NCBI RefSeq assembly: GCF_000163055.2
Contig: NC_022111.1
Span: forward strand, 310,001-374,000
Direction: 5' to 3'
DNA: 64,000 nt
Origin: Prevotella sp. oral taxon 299 str. F0039
GTDB taxonomy: Bacteria > Bacteroidota > Bacteroidia > Bacteroidales > Bacteroidaceae
Made by a program: the position numbers and the translations under genes. The notes below the pieces were generated by a model. That model had not been told where the DNA came from, did not search any database, and saw nothing but the letters and a program-made list of their open reading frames with translations. Position 1 is the first letter of the stretch, and the number at the start of each line of letters is the position of its first letter. This document shows, in pieces, positions 35,254 to 43,045 of this stretch.

Positions 35254-35843
35254 AACAACTAAAAGAAAGGCCTGAAAAACGAGTTGTTGCGCTAACAGGT
35301 GGAATTGGAACAGGAAAGAGTTTCGTTGCGAAAATACTTCAACAAAAAGGAATTGAGGTATTCGATTGCGATCGTTCTGCAAAGAAACTGATGCGTGAAA
35401 ATGAAGAAGTGAAGCAGAAAATCATTGATTTGGTGGGAAAAGAGGCTTATCAAAACAATGTTCTTAACAAAGCATTGTTGGCTAAATTCTTATTAGCTTC
35501 GCCTCAAAATGCTACTGCTTTAAATGAAATTGTGCATCCTGCAGTGGCAAAAGACTTTGAAAAGAGTGGACTAGAGTGGCTTGAAAGTGCCATATTATAC
35601 GACAGTGCATTCGATAAAAGAATAGACATAGATTTTGTAGTATGCGTCAGTGCGCCTTTAGAAACAAGGATATCACGCATTATGCAACGTGACAATATCA
35701 CTCGAGAAGCAGCTCTTCAGTGGATAAGCAAGCAGCTCAATCAAGATGAAGTCATTGCAAAAGCCGATTTTGAGTTGGTGAATGACGGAATAAAAGACGT
35801 AGAAATACAGTTAAACGAAATATTAAATAAAATACAAGAATAA
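35250..35843 (+). CDS. coaE: Dephospho-CoA kinase
   Basis: 197 residues with P-loop GGIGTGKS near residue 18, then FDCDRSAKKLMRE (substrate Asp), EIVHPAV and the late RDNITREAA lid region. It performs the last step of coenzyme A synthesis. Translationally coupled to the YbbR-like gene through an ATGA overlap. Confidence 0.96.
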   Translation: MKQLKERPEKRVVALTGGIGTGKSFVAKILQQKGIEVFDCDRSAKKLMRENEEVKQKIIDLVGKEAYQNNVLNKALLAKFLLASPQNATALNEIVHPAVAKDFEKSGLEWLESAILYDSAFDKRIDIDFVVCVSAPLETRISRIMQRDNITREAALQWISKQLNQDEVIAKADFELVNDGIKDVEIQLNEILNKIQE

Positions 35844-35859
35844 AAACATTAGAAAGATT

Positions 35860-36285
35860 ATGGAGACAATTTTATCTATTGCGGGTAAGCCCGGACTTTA
35901 TAAATTGGTATCACGTAGCAATACAGGACTTATTGCTGAGACCCTAGACGACCAACATAAGCGCCTTCCTATCTTTGCAACTGATAGAGTAACAAGCCTC
36001 TCAGACATTGCAATGTATACCGATGCGGATGATATTCCTTTGTGGAAAGTATTGAAAAATGTAGGTGAAAAAGAGCAAAGTAAAGAGAGTTCGTTTAACT
36101 ATAAAAAAGCTTCTAAGGCAGAACTACAAGAGTATTTTTCTGCAGTTCTTCCTTCTTACGATCGTGATCGTGTACATGATAGCGACATTAAGAAGCTTAT
36201 TCAATGGTACAACCTATTGGTAAAGAATGGTTATACCGATTTCGAAGAGTTGTTAAACAATAATCCTTCTGACGAAGAAGAATAA
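35860..36285 (+). CDS. DUF5606 domain protein
   Basis: 141 residues, acidic, soluble. The start METILSIAGKPGLYKLVSR and the block LPIFATDRVTSLSDIAMYT are typical of DUF5606, a Bacteroidota-specific family found after coaE. No function is known. The C-terminal half is helical with a very acidic end (NPSDEEE). Confidence 0.83.
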   Translation: METILSIAGKPGLYKLVSRSNTGLIAETLDDQHKRLPIFATDRVTSLSDIAMYTDADDIPLWKVLKNVGEKEQSKESSFNYKKASKAELQEYFSAVLPSYDRDRVHDSDIKKLIQWYNLLVKNGYTDFEELLNNNPSDEEE

Positions 36286-36299
36286 TAATTTGTTGAAAA

Positions 36300-36456
36300 A
36301 CTATCGACTTTCGTTTGGGAAAAAACTTACGAAAGCCCCTCGATAGTAAAGCAACAAACTACAAAATATTTACTAATAACAACGTTGTTAGCATCAAAAC
36401 AAAGCGTCCTCTAATACCTTTCGACTAAGAAAGACAATGGTGGATGCTTTTGTTTT
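36300..36456 (+). other. Two hairpins between DUF5606 and the Ca/Na antiporter
   Basis: The first hairpin (36300-36347) pairs ACTATCGA with TCGATAGT and, inside it, CTTTCGT with ACGAAAG. The second (36396-36456) pairs AAAACAAAGCGTCC with GGATGCTTTTGTTTT (one bulge, one G-T pair) and is followed by a T-rich tract, so it may terminate the nusB operon. The first has no T tract and its role is unknown. Confidence 0.6.
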
Positions 36457-36495
36457 ATATCTTTTTTACAATACAGATTTATTTATTTAATTATT

Positions 36496-37425
36496 ATGAT
36501 ATTAAACATAGTCCTAATTATAATAGGTATTGCGGTGGTTTTAGTAGGCGCAGATATCTTAACAAAAGGCTCTGTGGCTCTTGCTCAACGCATGAAAGTA
36601 TCGCAAATCGTTATCGGTTTAACAATAGTTGCTGCAGGAACATCTATGCCCGAGTTCTTTGTGAGCTTTGTTTCGGCTATAAAAGGAACCTCCGACCTAG
36701 CAATTGGTAATGTTGTTGGTAGCAATATATTTAATGCTTTGCTCATTGTTGGTGTGTCGGCAGCTGTTACTCCCATTGTAATTCTTAAAGGAACCGTACG
36801 CAAAGATATTCCTTTCGCTTGCTTCGCATCATTACTTTTACTTGGATTATGCTTCGATGGAAGTATCAGTAGAATAGATGCTGCTATTCTTTTTGCCACC
36901 TTTTTAGGTTTCCTTTGGTTCACTTTAAAGAATGCAAAAAGTGGAGATGAAGGCGAGATTGAAGCATTAGAAAATACAAGTGTTTTGAAATCTGTTCTAT
37001 TCCTTTTTGGTGGTTTAGCTGGATTGATTATCGGAAGTAACCTCTTTGTAGACTCTGCAACCTTTGTTGCACAACAACTTGGAGTGAGTGAGGCGGTTAT
37101 TGGTCTTACAATTGTTGCAGGTGGAACATCCCTTCCCGAACTTGCTACAAGCGTAGTTGCCGCTAAAAAAGGAAATAGTGGAATAGCAATAGGTAATGTG
37201 TTGGGTTCAAACGTGTTCAACATCTTAGCGATCTTGGGTTTAACAGGTGTTATCTCTCCAATGAAAATCAACGGAATTACGATGCTCGATTTTGCTATTC
37301 TCATTGTATCAATGTTGCTTCTATGGGTATTCTCTTATACCAAATATACCATTAAACGCTGGGAAGGCTTTGTGCTAACAGGCGTTTTCTTGGCTTATAT
37401 GAGTTATCTTTTTATGCACATATAA
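36496..37425 (+). CDS. Calcium/sodium antiporter (CaCA family, YrbG-like)
   Basis: 309 residues with about ten membrane segments in two halves. Each half carries an alpha-repeat: TIVAAGTSMPEFFVSF with VGSNIFNALLIVG, and TIVAGGTSLPELATSVVA with LGSNVFNILAILG; the Glu residues bind the cation. It should export Ca2+ in exchange for Na+ or H+. It is preceded by a structured 200-bp gap and followed by a repeat array. Confidence 0.93.
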   Translation: MILNIVLIIIGIAVVLVGADILTKGSVALAQRMKVSQIVIGLTIVAAGTSMPEFFVSFVSAIKGTSDLAIGNVVGSNIFNALLIVGVSAAVTPIVILKGTVRKDIPFACFASLLLLGLCFDGSISRIDAAILFATFLGFLWFTLKNAKSGDEGEIEALENTSVLKSVLFLFGGLAGLIIGSNLFVDSATFVAQQLGVSEAVIGLTIVAGGTSLPELATSVVAAKKGNSGIAIGNVLGSNVFNILAILGLTGVISPMKINGITMLDFAILIVSMLLLWVFSYTKYTIKRWEGFVLTGVFLAYMSYLFMHI

Positions 37426-37465
37426 TTCTTTTATACACGAAAGGGAAAGAGGTTGAATTTAGAAT

Positions 37466-37575
37466 GTGATGTTGTTCGGTTGGAAAGTCAGTGCTTTTGC
37501 AAGGTAATAGCAATGCTTTTGGAGCATAAACTCAATGCTTTTAAGGCGTAATAACAATGCAATTGCCAACTATAG
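37466..37575 (+). repeat. 22-bp phased repeat array 7
   Basis: Units at 37466 (degenerate), 37488 (TCAGTGCTTTT), 37510 (GCAATGCTTTT), 37532 (TCAATGCTTTT) and 37554 (ACAATGCAATT). Second halves include AAGGCGTAATA. It lies in the gap between the converging antiporter and MFS genes, before the terminator. Confidence 0.88.
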
Positions 37576-37602
37576 GCAATGAGGATATATTCTAATACCA
37601 AA

Positions 37603-37644
37603 AAGAAAAGGGGTTAAAACAATTTGTTTTAGACCCCTTTTCTT
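37603..37644. terminator. Bidirectional terminator between antiporter and MFS genes
   Basis: AAGAAAAGGGG and CCCCTTTTCTT form a long stem, extended by TAAAAC/GTTTTA, with a 5-base loop. It lies between converging genes; the A-rich and T-rich flanks suit both directions. Confidence 0.8.
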
Positions 37645-37683
37645 ATGTCTTATAAACCCCTTCGAGGGTGTCTTTTATGGATA

Positions 37684-38889
37684 TTATCTTAACTTGTAAC
37701 CCTTAAATGCATAGAAAGCAATATAAACGAAGCAAGGAAGACAAAGCCAATAAGCGTTTTGTGCCCCGAAAAGGTCTTTAAACCAACCGAAAAGAACAGT
37801 TAGAATAGCACCTCCGAACAAGCCCATTGTTAGAAGAGAAGAACCTGTTTTGGTGAATTTTCCAAGATCTTTCATTGCCAAAGGCCACAAAGCAGGCCAC
37901 ATTAGCGAACAACCTAAAGCCACAATACCAATGCTATAAATACTTAATTGTGCAGGAAGTGTAGCCACACAAACTGTTCCTATAAGAGCGATGATAACGC
38001 AAATCTTAAGCGCAGTGTTTTGTCTTAGAACCTTAGGAATGAATAATATACCAGCAATATAACCAATACTCATGGCAATTGGGGTAATCCATGAATAGTT
38101 TTCAGCTCCTGCAAGTCCTAAAGTTTTAGCGTAGTCGATAGCAGAACCCAATGCAATAGTCTCAGCACCAACGTAGAAGAAGATAGCAATACTACCTAAT
38201 ACAAGGTGTGGGAACTGTAAAATTGAAGTCTTGCTGTTAGCATATTGTGCCACTTCTTGTGATTCTTCTTCGTTTGAATCGTCTTCACCTATAGCCTTAA
38301 TTTCGGGTAATGGAGAAATAAGAGCAATCAAACCAAGAAGCAAGAACAATCCGCTTAGAATATAGAAAGGAACGTCTAGCTGTGTAACTTTGATGTCGAG
38401 AGTACTTCCAAGCACTGCTGCAATGAACAAAGGAGATACTGGCCACGCCAATTTATTAATCATTCCGATGATACTTATGCGCTTTGCTGCACTCTCAATA
38501 GGGCCTAATATGGTGATATAAGGGTTGATTGCTGCTTGCAAAAAGGTATTAGCAATACCGCCTAAGAATGATGCTGCAAGGAAAAGAAGATAGCTTTCTT
38601 GCTTTGCTGATACTACAAAGATGAGGAAACTAACAGCGTAAATAGCATAAGAAAAGGCTATTGTTTTCTTGTAACCGATGGCCTTTATAAGCTGACCAGC
38701 AGGGTAACCAAACACCACAAAAGGTATAAACATAGCCGCAATGAGGGCGTATGCTCCTGCAGAAGATACTTCTAACGATTGGTTTAGGATAGGAATTAAG
38801 ATTCCGTTTACACTTGCTGCGAAGCCTCCTGAGAAGAACATCAATCCCAAAATGGCAAGGGGTAGGATGTAATTTTTATTTTCTTTCAT
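37684..38889 (-). CDS. Sugar MFS transporter (FucP/GluP-like)
   Basis: 401 residues with twelve membrane segments. FFSGGFAASVNGILIP, FGYPAGQLIKAIGYKK and FLGGIANTFLQAAINPYI match the FHS (fucose/glucose/galactose:H+ symporter) branch of the major facilitator superfamily, where the Asn-Pro motif in the fourth helix is characteristic. It probably imports glucose, galactose or a related sugar with protons. It stands alone, so the sugar cannot be set from context. Confidence 0.85.
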   Translation of the reverse strand: MKENKNYILPLAILGLMFFSGGFAASVNGILIPILNQSLEVSSAGAYALIAAMFIPFVVFGYPAGQLIKAIGYKKTIAFSYAIYAVSFLIFVVSAKQESYLLFLAASFLGGIANTFLQAAINPYITILGPIESAAKRISIIGMINKLAWPVSPLFIAAVLGSTLDIKVTQLDVPFYILSGLFLLLGLIALISPLPEIKAIGEDDSNEEESQEVAQYANSKTSILQFPHLVLGSIAIFFYVGAETIALGSAIDYAKTLGLAGAENYSWITPIAMSIGYIAGILFIPKVLRQNTALKICVIIALIGTVCVATLPAQLSIYSIGIVALGCSLMWPALWPLAMKDLGKFTKTGSSLLTMGLFGGAILTVLFGWFKDLFGAQNAYWLCLPCFVYIAFYAFKGYKLR

Positions 38890-39033
38890 AAAATAGTATG
38901 TATTAATTAATTTTGATTTGTTTGATATTTGTTTTTAATTGTCAATTTTATTATTAGTAATAATCGTGTTTTTAAGTTTCGAAAGTAAAGTACTTATGAA
39001 ATAATTTGTTGTTACTTTGCTTTAATAAGAATG

Positions 39034-39073
39034 AAGGTTCGATGAAATAAATTATATTTATTCACCGAACCTT
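39034..39073 (-). terminator. Possible terminator downstream of the TlpA-like gene
   Basis: AAGGTTCG (39034-39041) pairs with CGAACCTT (39066-39073). It lies after the leftward TlpA-like gene, but the minus-strand side has no long T run. Confidence 0.45.
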
Positions 39074-39112
39074 TCTACTTTGTGTTTTTATTTGAATAAT
39101 TTGGAGCATAAT

Positions 39113-40231
39113 TTAAGAGCCGTATAGCTCTTCTAATTTATTGCCAAGTGCTTTCTCACGAAGGTCTCTTGCAATAATTTTTCCTTGTGGATCAACAAGT
39201 AAATTAGATGGAATTGCATTGATGTTATAAATCTTTCCTGCCTCACTATGCCATGCTTTAAGGTCTGAAAGGTTCACCCAATTCATCTTCATTTCTGCAA
39301 TTGCATCCTTCCAAGCATCTGCTCTGCTATCGAATGAAATTGCTACAATGTTGAATCCTTTATCTTTATATTTTTCGAAGTTAGCTTTTACATTAGGCAT
39401 TTCACCTCTACATGGTCCGCACCAGCTTGCCCAAAAGTCGATAAGAACATAGTTTCCTTTACCGCAATATTCGCTTAATTTGTGGGAAACTCCATTTACA
39501 TCGTTTAAAGTTAAATCTATAAATGGTTGTCCTATGATCTTTTGTTTAGCATCTTCGGCAGCTAATTGTTGCTTTAAGCCTGTAAGCATAGGATGATTTG
39601 CATATACTTGAGTTGGTTTAAGCAATTCATTAAGCTCAGATTCAGTAACAGCATCGGTTATATAGTTTATATATAATGCAGGAAGAATATTGTCTTTATT
39701 CTCGTTGATTACTTTTTTATAATATTGAACCGAGGTGTTATGAAGATCCATAAACTTCTTCTTTAACTCGTTTACACGTGTTGTTTTTTCTGCATCACTA
39801 AGTGAATTGTCACTAACCACCTTTTGATAATCTGTATAAATTTGCTTTCCTGGCTCGTTAATAGAATCGATTGCTAAATTATATTTGCTGAGTTTCTCAT
39901 TAAGAGCAGAACCTTTAAGTGTGTTTTTATTAAGATTTATCTCCAAAGGTTTACCATCCATGATGAAAATAACAAAGTTCTCATCTTTTCCAATGCCAAA
40001 GAATAGGTCTTTGTGTTCAGGCTTATATTTTACAACAAAGTTGCCTTTCACTGCATCAACGCTGTCAACTACTCGTTGATTCTTTTGCATGTCTAATAGA
40101 TAAACCTTCTTAACATCTTCTGGGCAGGTTCCTTTTATAAGCGTAACAGGTGCTTTTACTGCCTTTTTAACTTGTGCAAAGCCAGGGAAAATGCTTGCTG
40201 CAAGAATGCTACATAATATCAGTTTCTTCAT
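39113..40231 (-). CDS. TlpA-like thiol-disulfide oxidoreductase with DUF4369 domain
   Basis: 372 residues: signal peptide (about 1-20), a DUF4369 beta domain, a helical middle and a C-terminal thioredoxin fold with DFWASWCGPCRGEMPN as active disulfide CGPC. Such exported oxidoreductases keep cysteines reduced in the periplasm, for example in cytochrome or surface-protein maturation. It has a good promoter and is divergent from the yhhQ-queF unit; no functional link is evident. Confidence 0.93.
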   Translation of the reverse strand: MKKLILCSILAASIFPGFAQVKKAVKAPVTLIKGTCPEDVKKVYLLDMQKNQRVVDSVDAVKGNFVVKYKPEHKDLFFGIGKDENFVIFIMDGKPLEINLNKNTLKGSALNEKLSKYNLAIDSINEPGKQIYTDYQKVVSDNSLSDAEKTTRVNELKKKFMDLHNTSVQYYKKVINENKDNILPALYINYITDAVTESELNELLKPTQVYANHPMLTGLKQQLAAEDAKQKIIGQPFIDLTLNDVNGVSHKLSEYCGKGNYVLIDFWASWCGPCRGEMPNVKANFEKYKDKGFNIVAISFDSRADAWKDAIAEMKMNWVNLSDLKAWHSEAGKIYNINAIPSNLLVDPQGKIIARDLREKALGNKLEELYGS

Positions 40232-40329
40232 AATTCTAATCGTTTTTAATGAATAATGCTATCAAACAGATAGCCTTTTAGCTTCTTTTGAGGATAAATG
40301 TTCATCTTTATCCGCTCTGAATATTATCA

Positions 40330-40359
40330 CAAAGTTATAAAATTATTTTTTGATTACAA
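40330..40359 (-). promoter_or_regulatory. Promoter of the TlpA-like gene
   Basis: On the minus strand TTG (complement of 40357-40359), 19 bp, then TAacTTTG (complement of 40330-40337). The leader would be about 95 bases. Confidence 0.6.
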
Positions 40360-40379
40360 TCGATTTTAAATCTTTTATG

Positions 40380-40387
40380 TAACTTTG
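40380..40387 (+). promoter_or_regulatory. -7 promoter element for yhhQ-queF
   Basis: TAacTTTG ends 18 bases before the start of the riboswitch helix P1, so the transcript would begin just ahead of the aptamer. A -33 element is not clear. Confidence 0.5.
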
Positions 40388-40405
40388 CAACGCTTTTTAA
40401 AGTAA

Positions 40406-40437
40406 ATGAGTGCTTGGTAAACCTCGTAAAAAACAAG
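40406..40437 (+). ncRNA. preQ1-I-like riboswitch aptamer upstream of yhhQ-queF
   Basis: P1 is ATGAG (40406-40410) with CTCGT (40423-40427), five pairs including one T-G. The loop is 12 bases, the same length as in the 34-nt B. subtilis queC aptamer as I remember it. Loop bases CTTG (40413-40416) pair with CAAG (40434-40437) in the A-rich tail, forming the H-type pseudoknot; B. subtilis has CUAG with CUA there, so the change is compensatory. The ligand-pairing C (position 17 of the aptamer, 40422) and the U after P1 (40411) are kept. The ATG of yhhQ follows three bases after the pseudoknot, so binding could block translation. Both downstream genes are in preQ0/preQ1 metabolism. Confidence 0.78.
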
Positions 40438-40440
40438 AAA

Positions 40441-41130
40441 ATGAAAGAAAATACTAAAAATGTGAGTGTACTGTTTATGCTTTTCAGTATACTCTTTTGC
40501 GTTTGTTTGATAACGGCAAACGTGTTAGAAACAAAGCAAATATCAGTTGGTAAGATTAGTTTAACAGGTGGTTTGATTGTATTTCCAATCTCTTACATTA
40601 TCAATGACTGCGTATGCGAAGTGTGGGGATATGCAAAAGCTCGCTTATTGATATGGCTTGGCTTTGCAATGAATTTCCTTTTTGTGCTTTTGGGTGCCAT
40701 TTGTGATGTTATTCCTGGTGCTCCTTATTGGACAAATGAAGAAGGTTTTCATCAAATCTTTGGTTTAGCACCTCGTATTGCAGCAGCTTCTTTCTTAGCA
40801 TTTCTATGCGGTTCTTTTGTTAATGCTTATGTGATGAGCCGAATGAAGCTACAATCTCAAGGTAAAAACTTTTCTTTAAGAGCAATCGTTAGTACTATAT
40901 TAGGCGAAGGAGTAGATTCTATAATCTTCTTTCCACTTGCTCTTTATGGTGTAGTTCCAAACGATGCACTACCTGTTTTGATGCTTTGGCAAGTTATTTT
41001 AAAGACACTTTACGAAGTTCTTGTGTTGCCATTAACCATTTCTATTGTGAAGAAAGTGAAGCAATATGAGCAAGAAGATGTTTATGATGAAGCGATAGAT
41101 TATCGTGTTTGGAAGATTTTTAAGTTATAA
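40441..41130 (+). CDS. yhhQ: Queuosine precursor transporter YhhQ
   Basis: 229 residues from ATG 40441 ([12 protein letters not shown]). A TTG at 40414 would start inside the riboswitch loop and is rejected. Six membrane segments of the VUT/YhhQ family with [34 protein letters not shown] and [16 protein letters not shown] (the conserved Asp). It imports preQ0 or preQ1 for tRNA queuosine. It forms a two-gene unit with queF, behind a preQ1-I-like riboswitch. Confidence 0.93.
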   Translation: MKENTKNVSVLFMLFSILFCVCLITANVLETKQISVGKISLTGGLIVFPISYIINDCVCEVWGYAKARLLIWLGFAMNFLFVLLGAICDVIPGAPYWTNEEGFHQIFGLAPRIAAASFLAFLCGSFVNAYVMSRMKLQSQGKNFSLRAIVSTILGEGVDSIIFFPLALYGVVPNDALPVLMLWQVILKTLYEVLVLPLTISIVKKVKQYEQEDVYDEAIDYRVWKIFKL

Positions 41131-41165
41131 TTGTTAGTAGTATTTCACCTTATTATATAGTAAAT

Positions 41166-41636
41166 ATGTCTGAAGAAAGAGAAAAAGAGGGTTTAAAACA
41201 TTTAGGAAACAACACCAAATACAGCATGGATTATGCCCCAGAAGTGTTAGAAACATTTGTAAATAAACATCCTCAAAACGATTATTGGGTGCAGTTTAAC
41301 TGTCCAGAGTTTACCTCTTTTTGTCCAATTACAGGTCAACCCGATTTTGCCGAAATAAGAATAGCCTATCTTCCAAATGAGAAAATGGTGGAGAGTAAGA
41401 GCTTAAAGCTTTATCTTTTCAGCTTTAGAAACCATGGAGACTTTCATGAAGACTGTATAAATATCATCATGAAAGACCTTATTTCGTTGATGAATCCAAA
41501 GTATATAGAGGTTATTGGCTACTTTACTCCACGTGGAGGAATAAGCATTTATCCTTTTGCTAACTATGGAATGCCCAACACTAAGTATGAAAAAATGGCA
41601 GAACAGCGATTCATTCAACATTCCATTGCGAAATAA
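41166..41636 (+). CDS. queF: NADPH-dependent preQ0 reductase QueF (short, YkvM-type)
   Basis: 156 residues, the unimodular type. Catalytic Cys53 in [15 protein letters not shown] with Asp60 seven residues on, and the QueF signature in [21 protein letters not shown]. It reduces the nitrile of 7-cyano-7-deazaguanine (preQ0) to preQ1. It lies 35 bp after yhhQ, so imported preQ0 can be reduced directly. QueC, QueD and QueE are not in this window. Confidence 0.96.
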   Translation: MSEEREKEGLKHLGNNTKYSMDYAPEVLETFVNKHPQNDYWVQFNCPEFTSFCPITGQPDFAEIRIAYLPNEKMVESKSLKLYLFSFRNHGDFHEDCINIIMKDLISLMNPKYIEVIGYFTPRGGISIYPFANYGMPNTKYEKMAEQRFIQHSIAK

Positions 41637-41677
41637 AAAGAAACAAGAAACAGTTTATTTAGCACATTCTTAAAACT

Positions 41678-41724
41678 AGTAGAAACAGAAGACGTAAAAT
41701 AAAATTTCTGTTTCTACTTTTTTA
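41678..41724 (+). terminator. Terminator of yhhQ-queF
   Basis: AGTAGAAACAGAA (41678-41690) pairs perfectly with TTCTGTTTCTACT (41706-41718), followed by TTTTTT. A textbook intrinsic terminator 40 bases after queF. Confidence 0.88.
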
Positions 41725-41726
41725 TT

Positions 41727-41803
41727 GCATAGCTATTGCATCTCAAAAGCAATGCTTTTACGTAGCAAACTCAATCGTTTTACATGTCAAAGACATTGAG
41801 ATT
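41727..41803 (+). repeat. 22-bp phased repeat array 8
   Basis: Units at 41727 (GCATAGCTATT), 41749 (GCAATGCTTTT), 41771 (TCAATCGTTTT) and 41793 (ACATTGAGATT). The last unit runs into the stop codon of the leftward EamA gene. The array fills the space between the queF terminator and that gene. Confidence 0.8.
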
Positions 41804-42734
41804 ACAAGAAGAATAGCAAGAGGCCTAAGAATGAGACGATTGCACCTATGATGCTTTTGAGCCCGATTGTTTGTTTAAATACAAATTTAGCGGGTATTAA
41901 TATCAAAATAGGAGTGAGCGACATGATGGTACTTGCAATGCCAGCAGCGGTATATTGCACAGCCATAAGCGAGAAACCAACACCAATAAGAGGTCCACAA
42001 ATCACCGCAACGATAGTCATACTCATGCCTTTAGAATCTTTAATCGAGTTGGCAAAAATACCCATTTCTTTTCTAATAATGAGCCAAGAACCAAAGCAAA
42101 GTAAGCCTGCAAAGCATCGAATAAGGTTAGCACTGAATGGTATATATATGTTTACCTCTGATAAAAGGTGTTGAGGCATGTCGTTAATGTATAAATCTAG
42201 TCCCTTTTTGCTTAGCACTAAGCCCAAACCTTGCCCCAAAGCAGAACCCAGCATGAATAGAATTCCCTTTAAAGGCAATTGCAAAGATATTTTGTTTGAT
42301 TCGCCTTTACCTAAAAGTGCAATAGCAATTCCCGAAAGAGTTATGAGCATTGCTAACAGATTTTGCCATGTAAGGGTTTGATGAAGGAACGTAAAAGCAA
42401 AGAAAGCAGCGAAGAGTGGGGCGAGAGTCATAATCAATTGACCATATCTTGCACCAATAATTAGATATCCTTTTAATAAACACCAGTCGCCAAAGAAATA
42501 GCCCACAACACCCGAAAGCATCAACCATATAATGGTGTTGGTGCTGGCATAGATAGGAAAAGGATTGTCCATTGCCCACCAAAGGAAAAGAATGAGGGCA
42601 AAGAAAGTTAATAACATTCTCCAAACATTGAGGATAACAGCTCCAAATTGCTTTCCTGCTATCTCGCAAGCAATAGATGCTAGGGTCCATAAAAACGCAA
42701 CTCCCAGCGATATAAGTTCACCTGTAAATTTCAT
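41802..42734 (-). CDS. EamA/DMT-family transporter
   Basis: 310 residues with ten membrane segments in two EamA repeats; FLWTLASIACEIAGKQFGAVILNVWRM-type first helices and SGVVGYFFGDWCLLKGY, GAIVSFLGLLLFF at the end. DMT proteins export or import small metabolites such as amino acids; the substrate cannot be read from sequence. A complete promoter lies so close to the ATG that the mRNA should be nearly leaderless. Confidence 0.88.
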   Translation of the reverse strand: MKFTGELISLGVAFLWTLASIACEIAGKQFGAVILNVWRMLLTFFALILFLWWAMDNPFPIYASTNTIIWLMLSGVVGYFFGDWCLLKGYLIIGARYGQLIMTLAPLFAAFFAFTFLHQTLTWQNLLAMLITLSGIAIALLGKGESNKISLQLPLKGILFMLGSALGQGLGLVLSKKGLDLYINDMPQHLLSEVNIYIPFSANLIRCFAGLLCFGSWLIIRKEMGIFANSIKDSKGMSMTIVAVICGPLIGVGFSLMAVQYTAAGIASTIMSLTPILILIPAKFVFKQTIGLKSIIGAIVSFLGLLLFFL

Positions 42735-42741
42735 TTCGATG

Positions 42742-42772
42742 CAAAGGTAATAACAATAAAATAAAGAACAAA
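42742..42772 (-). promoter_or_regulatory. Promoter of the EamA gene, giving a near-leaderless mRNA
   Basis: On the minus strand TTTG (complement of 42769-42772), 19 bp, TAccTTTG (complement of 42742-42749), and only seven bases to the ATG at 42734. The -33/-7 spacing is ideal. Confidence 0.7.
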
Positions 42773-42915
42773 GAACGAAAAGTTGCTTTTTATATCATAT
42801 ATGTGTTGTGAGAAAGAAATAAATTGCATTTCTTTTGCGTGAAAGGAAATTTTTCTTTTCGTTGACTTAAAGCCGTCTAACGTTGAAAATAAGCTATAAA
42901 TAAACTTTCAAAATA

Positions 42916-42947
42916 TTGGGAAATATCATATTTTCTTTGTATTTTTG
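42916..42947 (+). promoter_or_regulatory. Promoter of lysS
   Basis: TTG at 42916-42918 and TAttTTTG at 42940-42947, 21 bp apart. The leader of about 93 bases holds an 11-codon open frame (42965-43000) and a 16-base palindrome (43015-43030). No T-box consensus was seen in it. Together with the EamA promoter this accounts for what can be seen in the 311-bp gap. Confidence 0.55.
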
Positions 42948-43045
42948 CAACAATTAATATAGTAATGAAGAAAGGTTTCTATGTCGCAAAAGAATTGTAG
43001 TGGCTGAGTTTACCTTGTTTATATAAACAACCGCATAAAAGAACT

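Noticed and set aside
36585..37304. 239-residue reading frame antisense to the Ca/Na antiporter
   Set aside because: The + strand frame has two alpha-repeats of the CaCA family. The minus frame is a shadow with Pro/Thr-rich composition and no recognised motif.
40414..40440. Upstream TTG start for yhhQ
   Set aside because: It falls within the riboswitch loop and would translate the aptamer; the ATG at 40441 fits the family.
42950..43045. T-box riboswitch upstream of lysS
   Set aside because: The leader is too short and lacks the conserved T-box bulge sequence; T-boxes are also not expected in this phylum.
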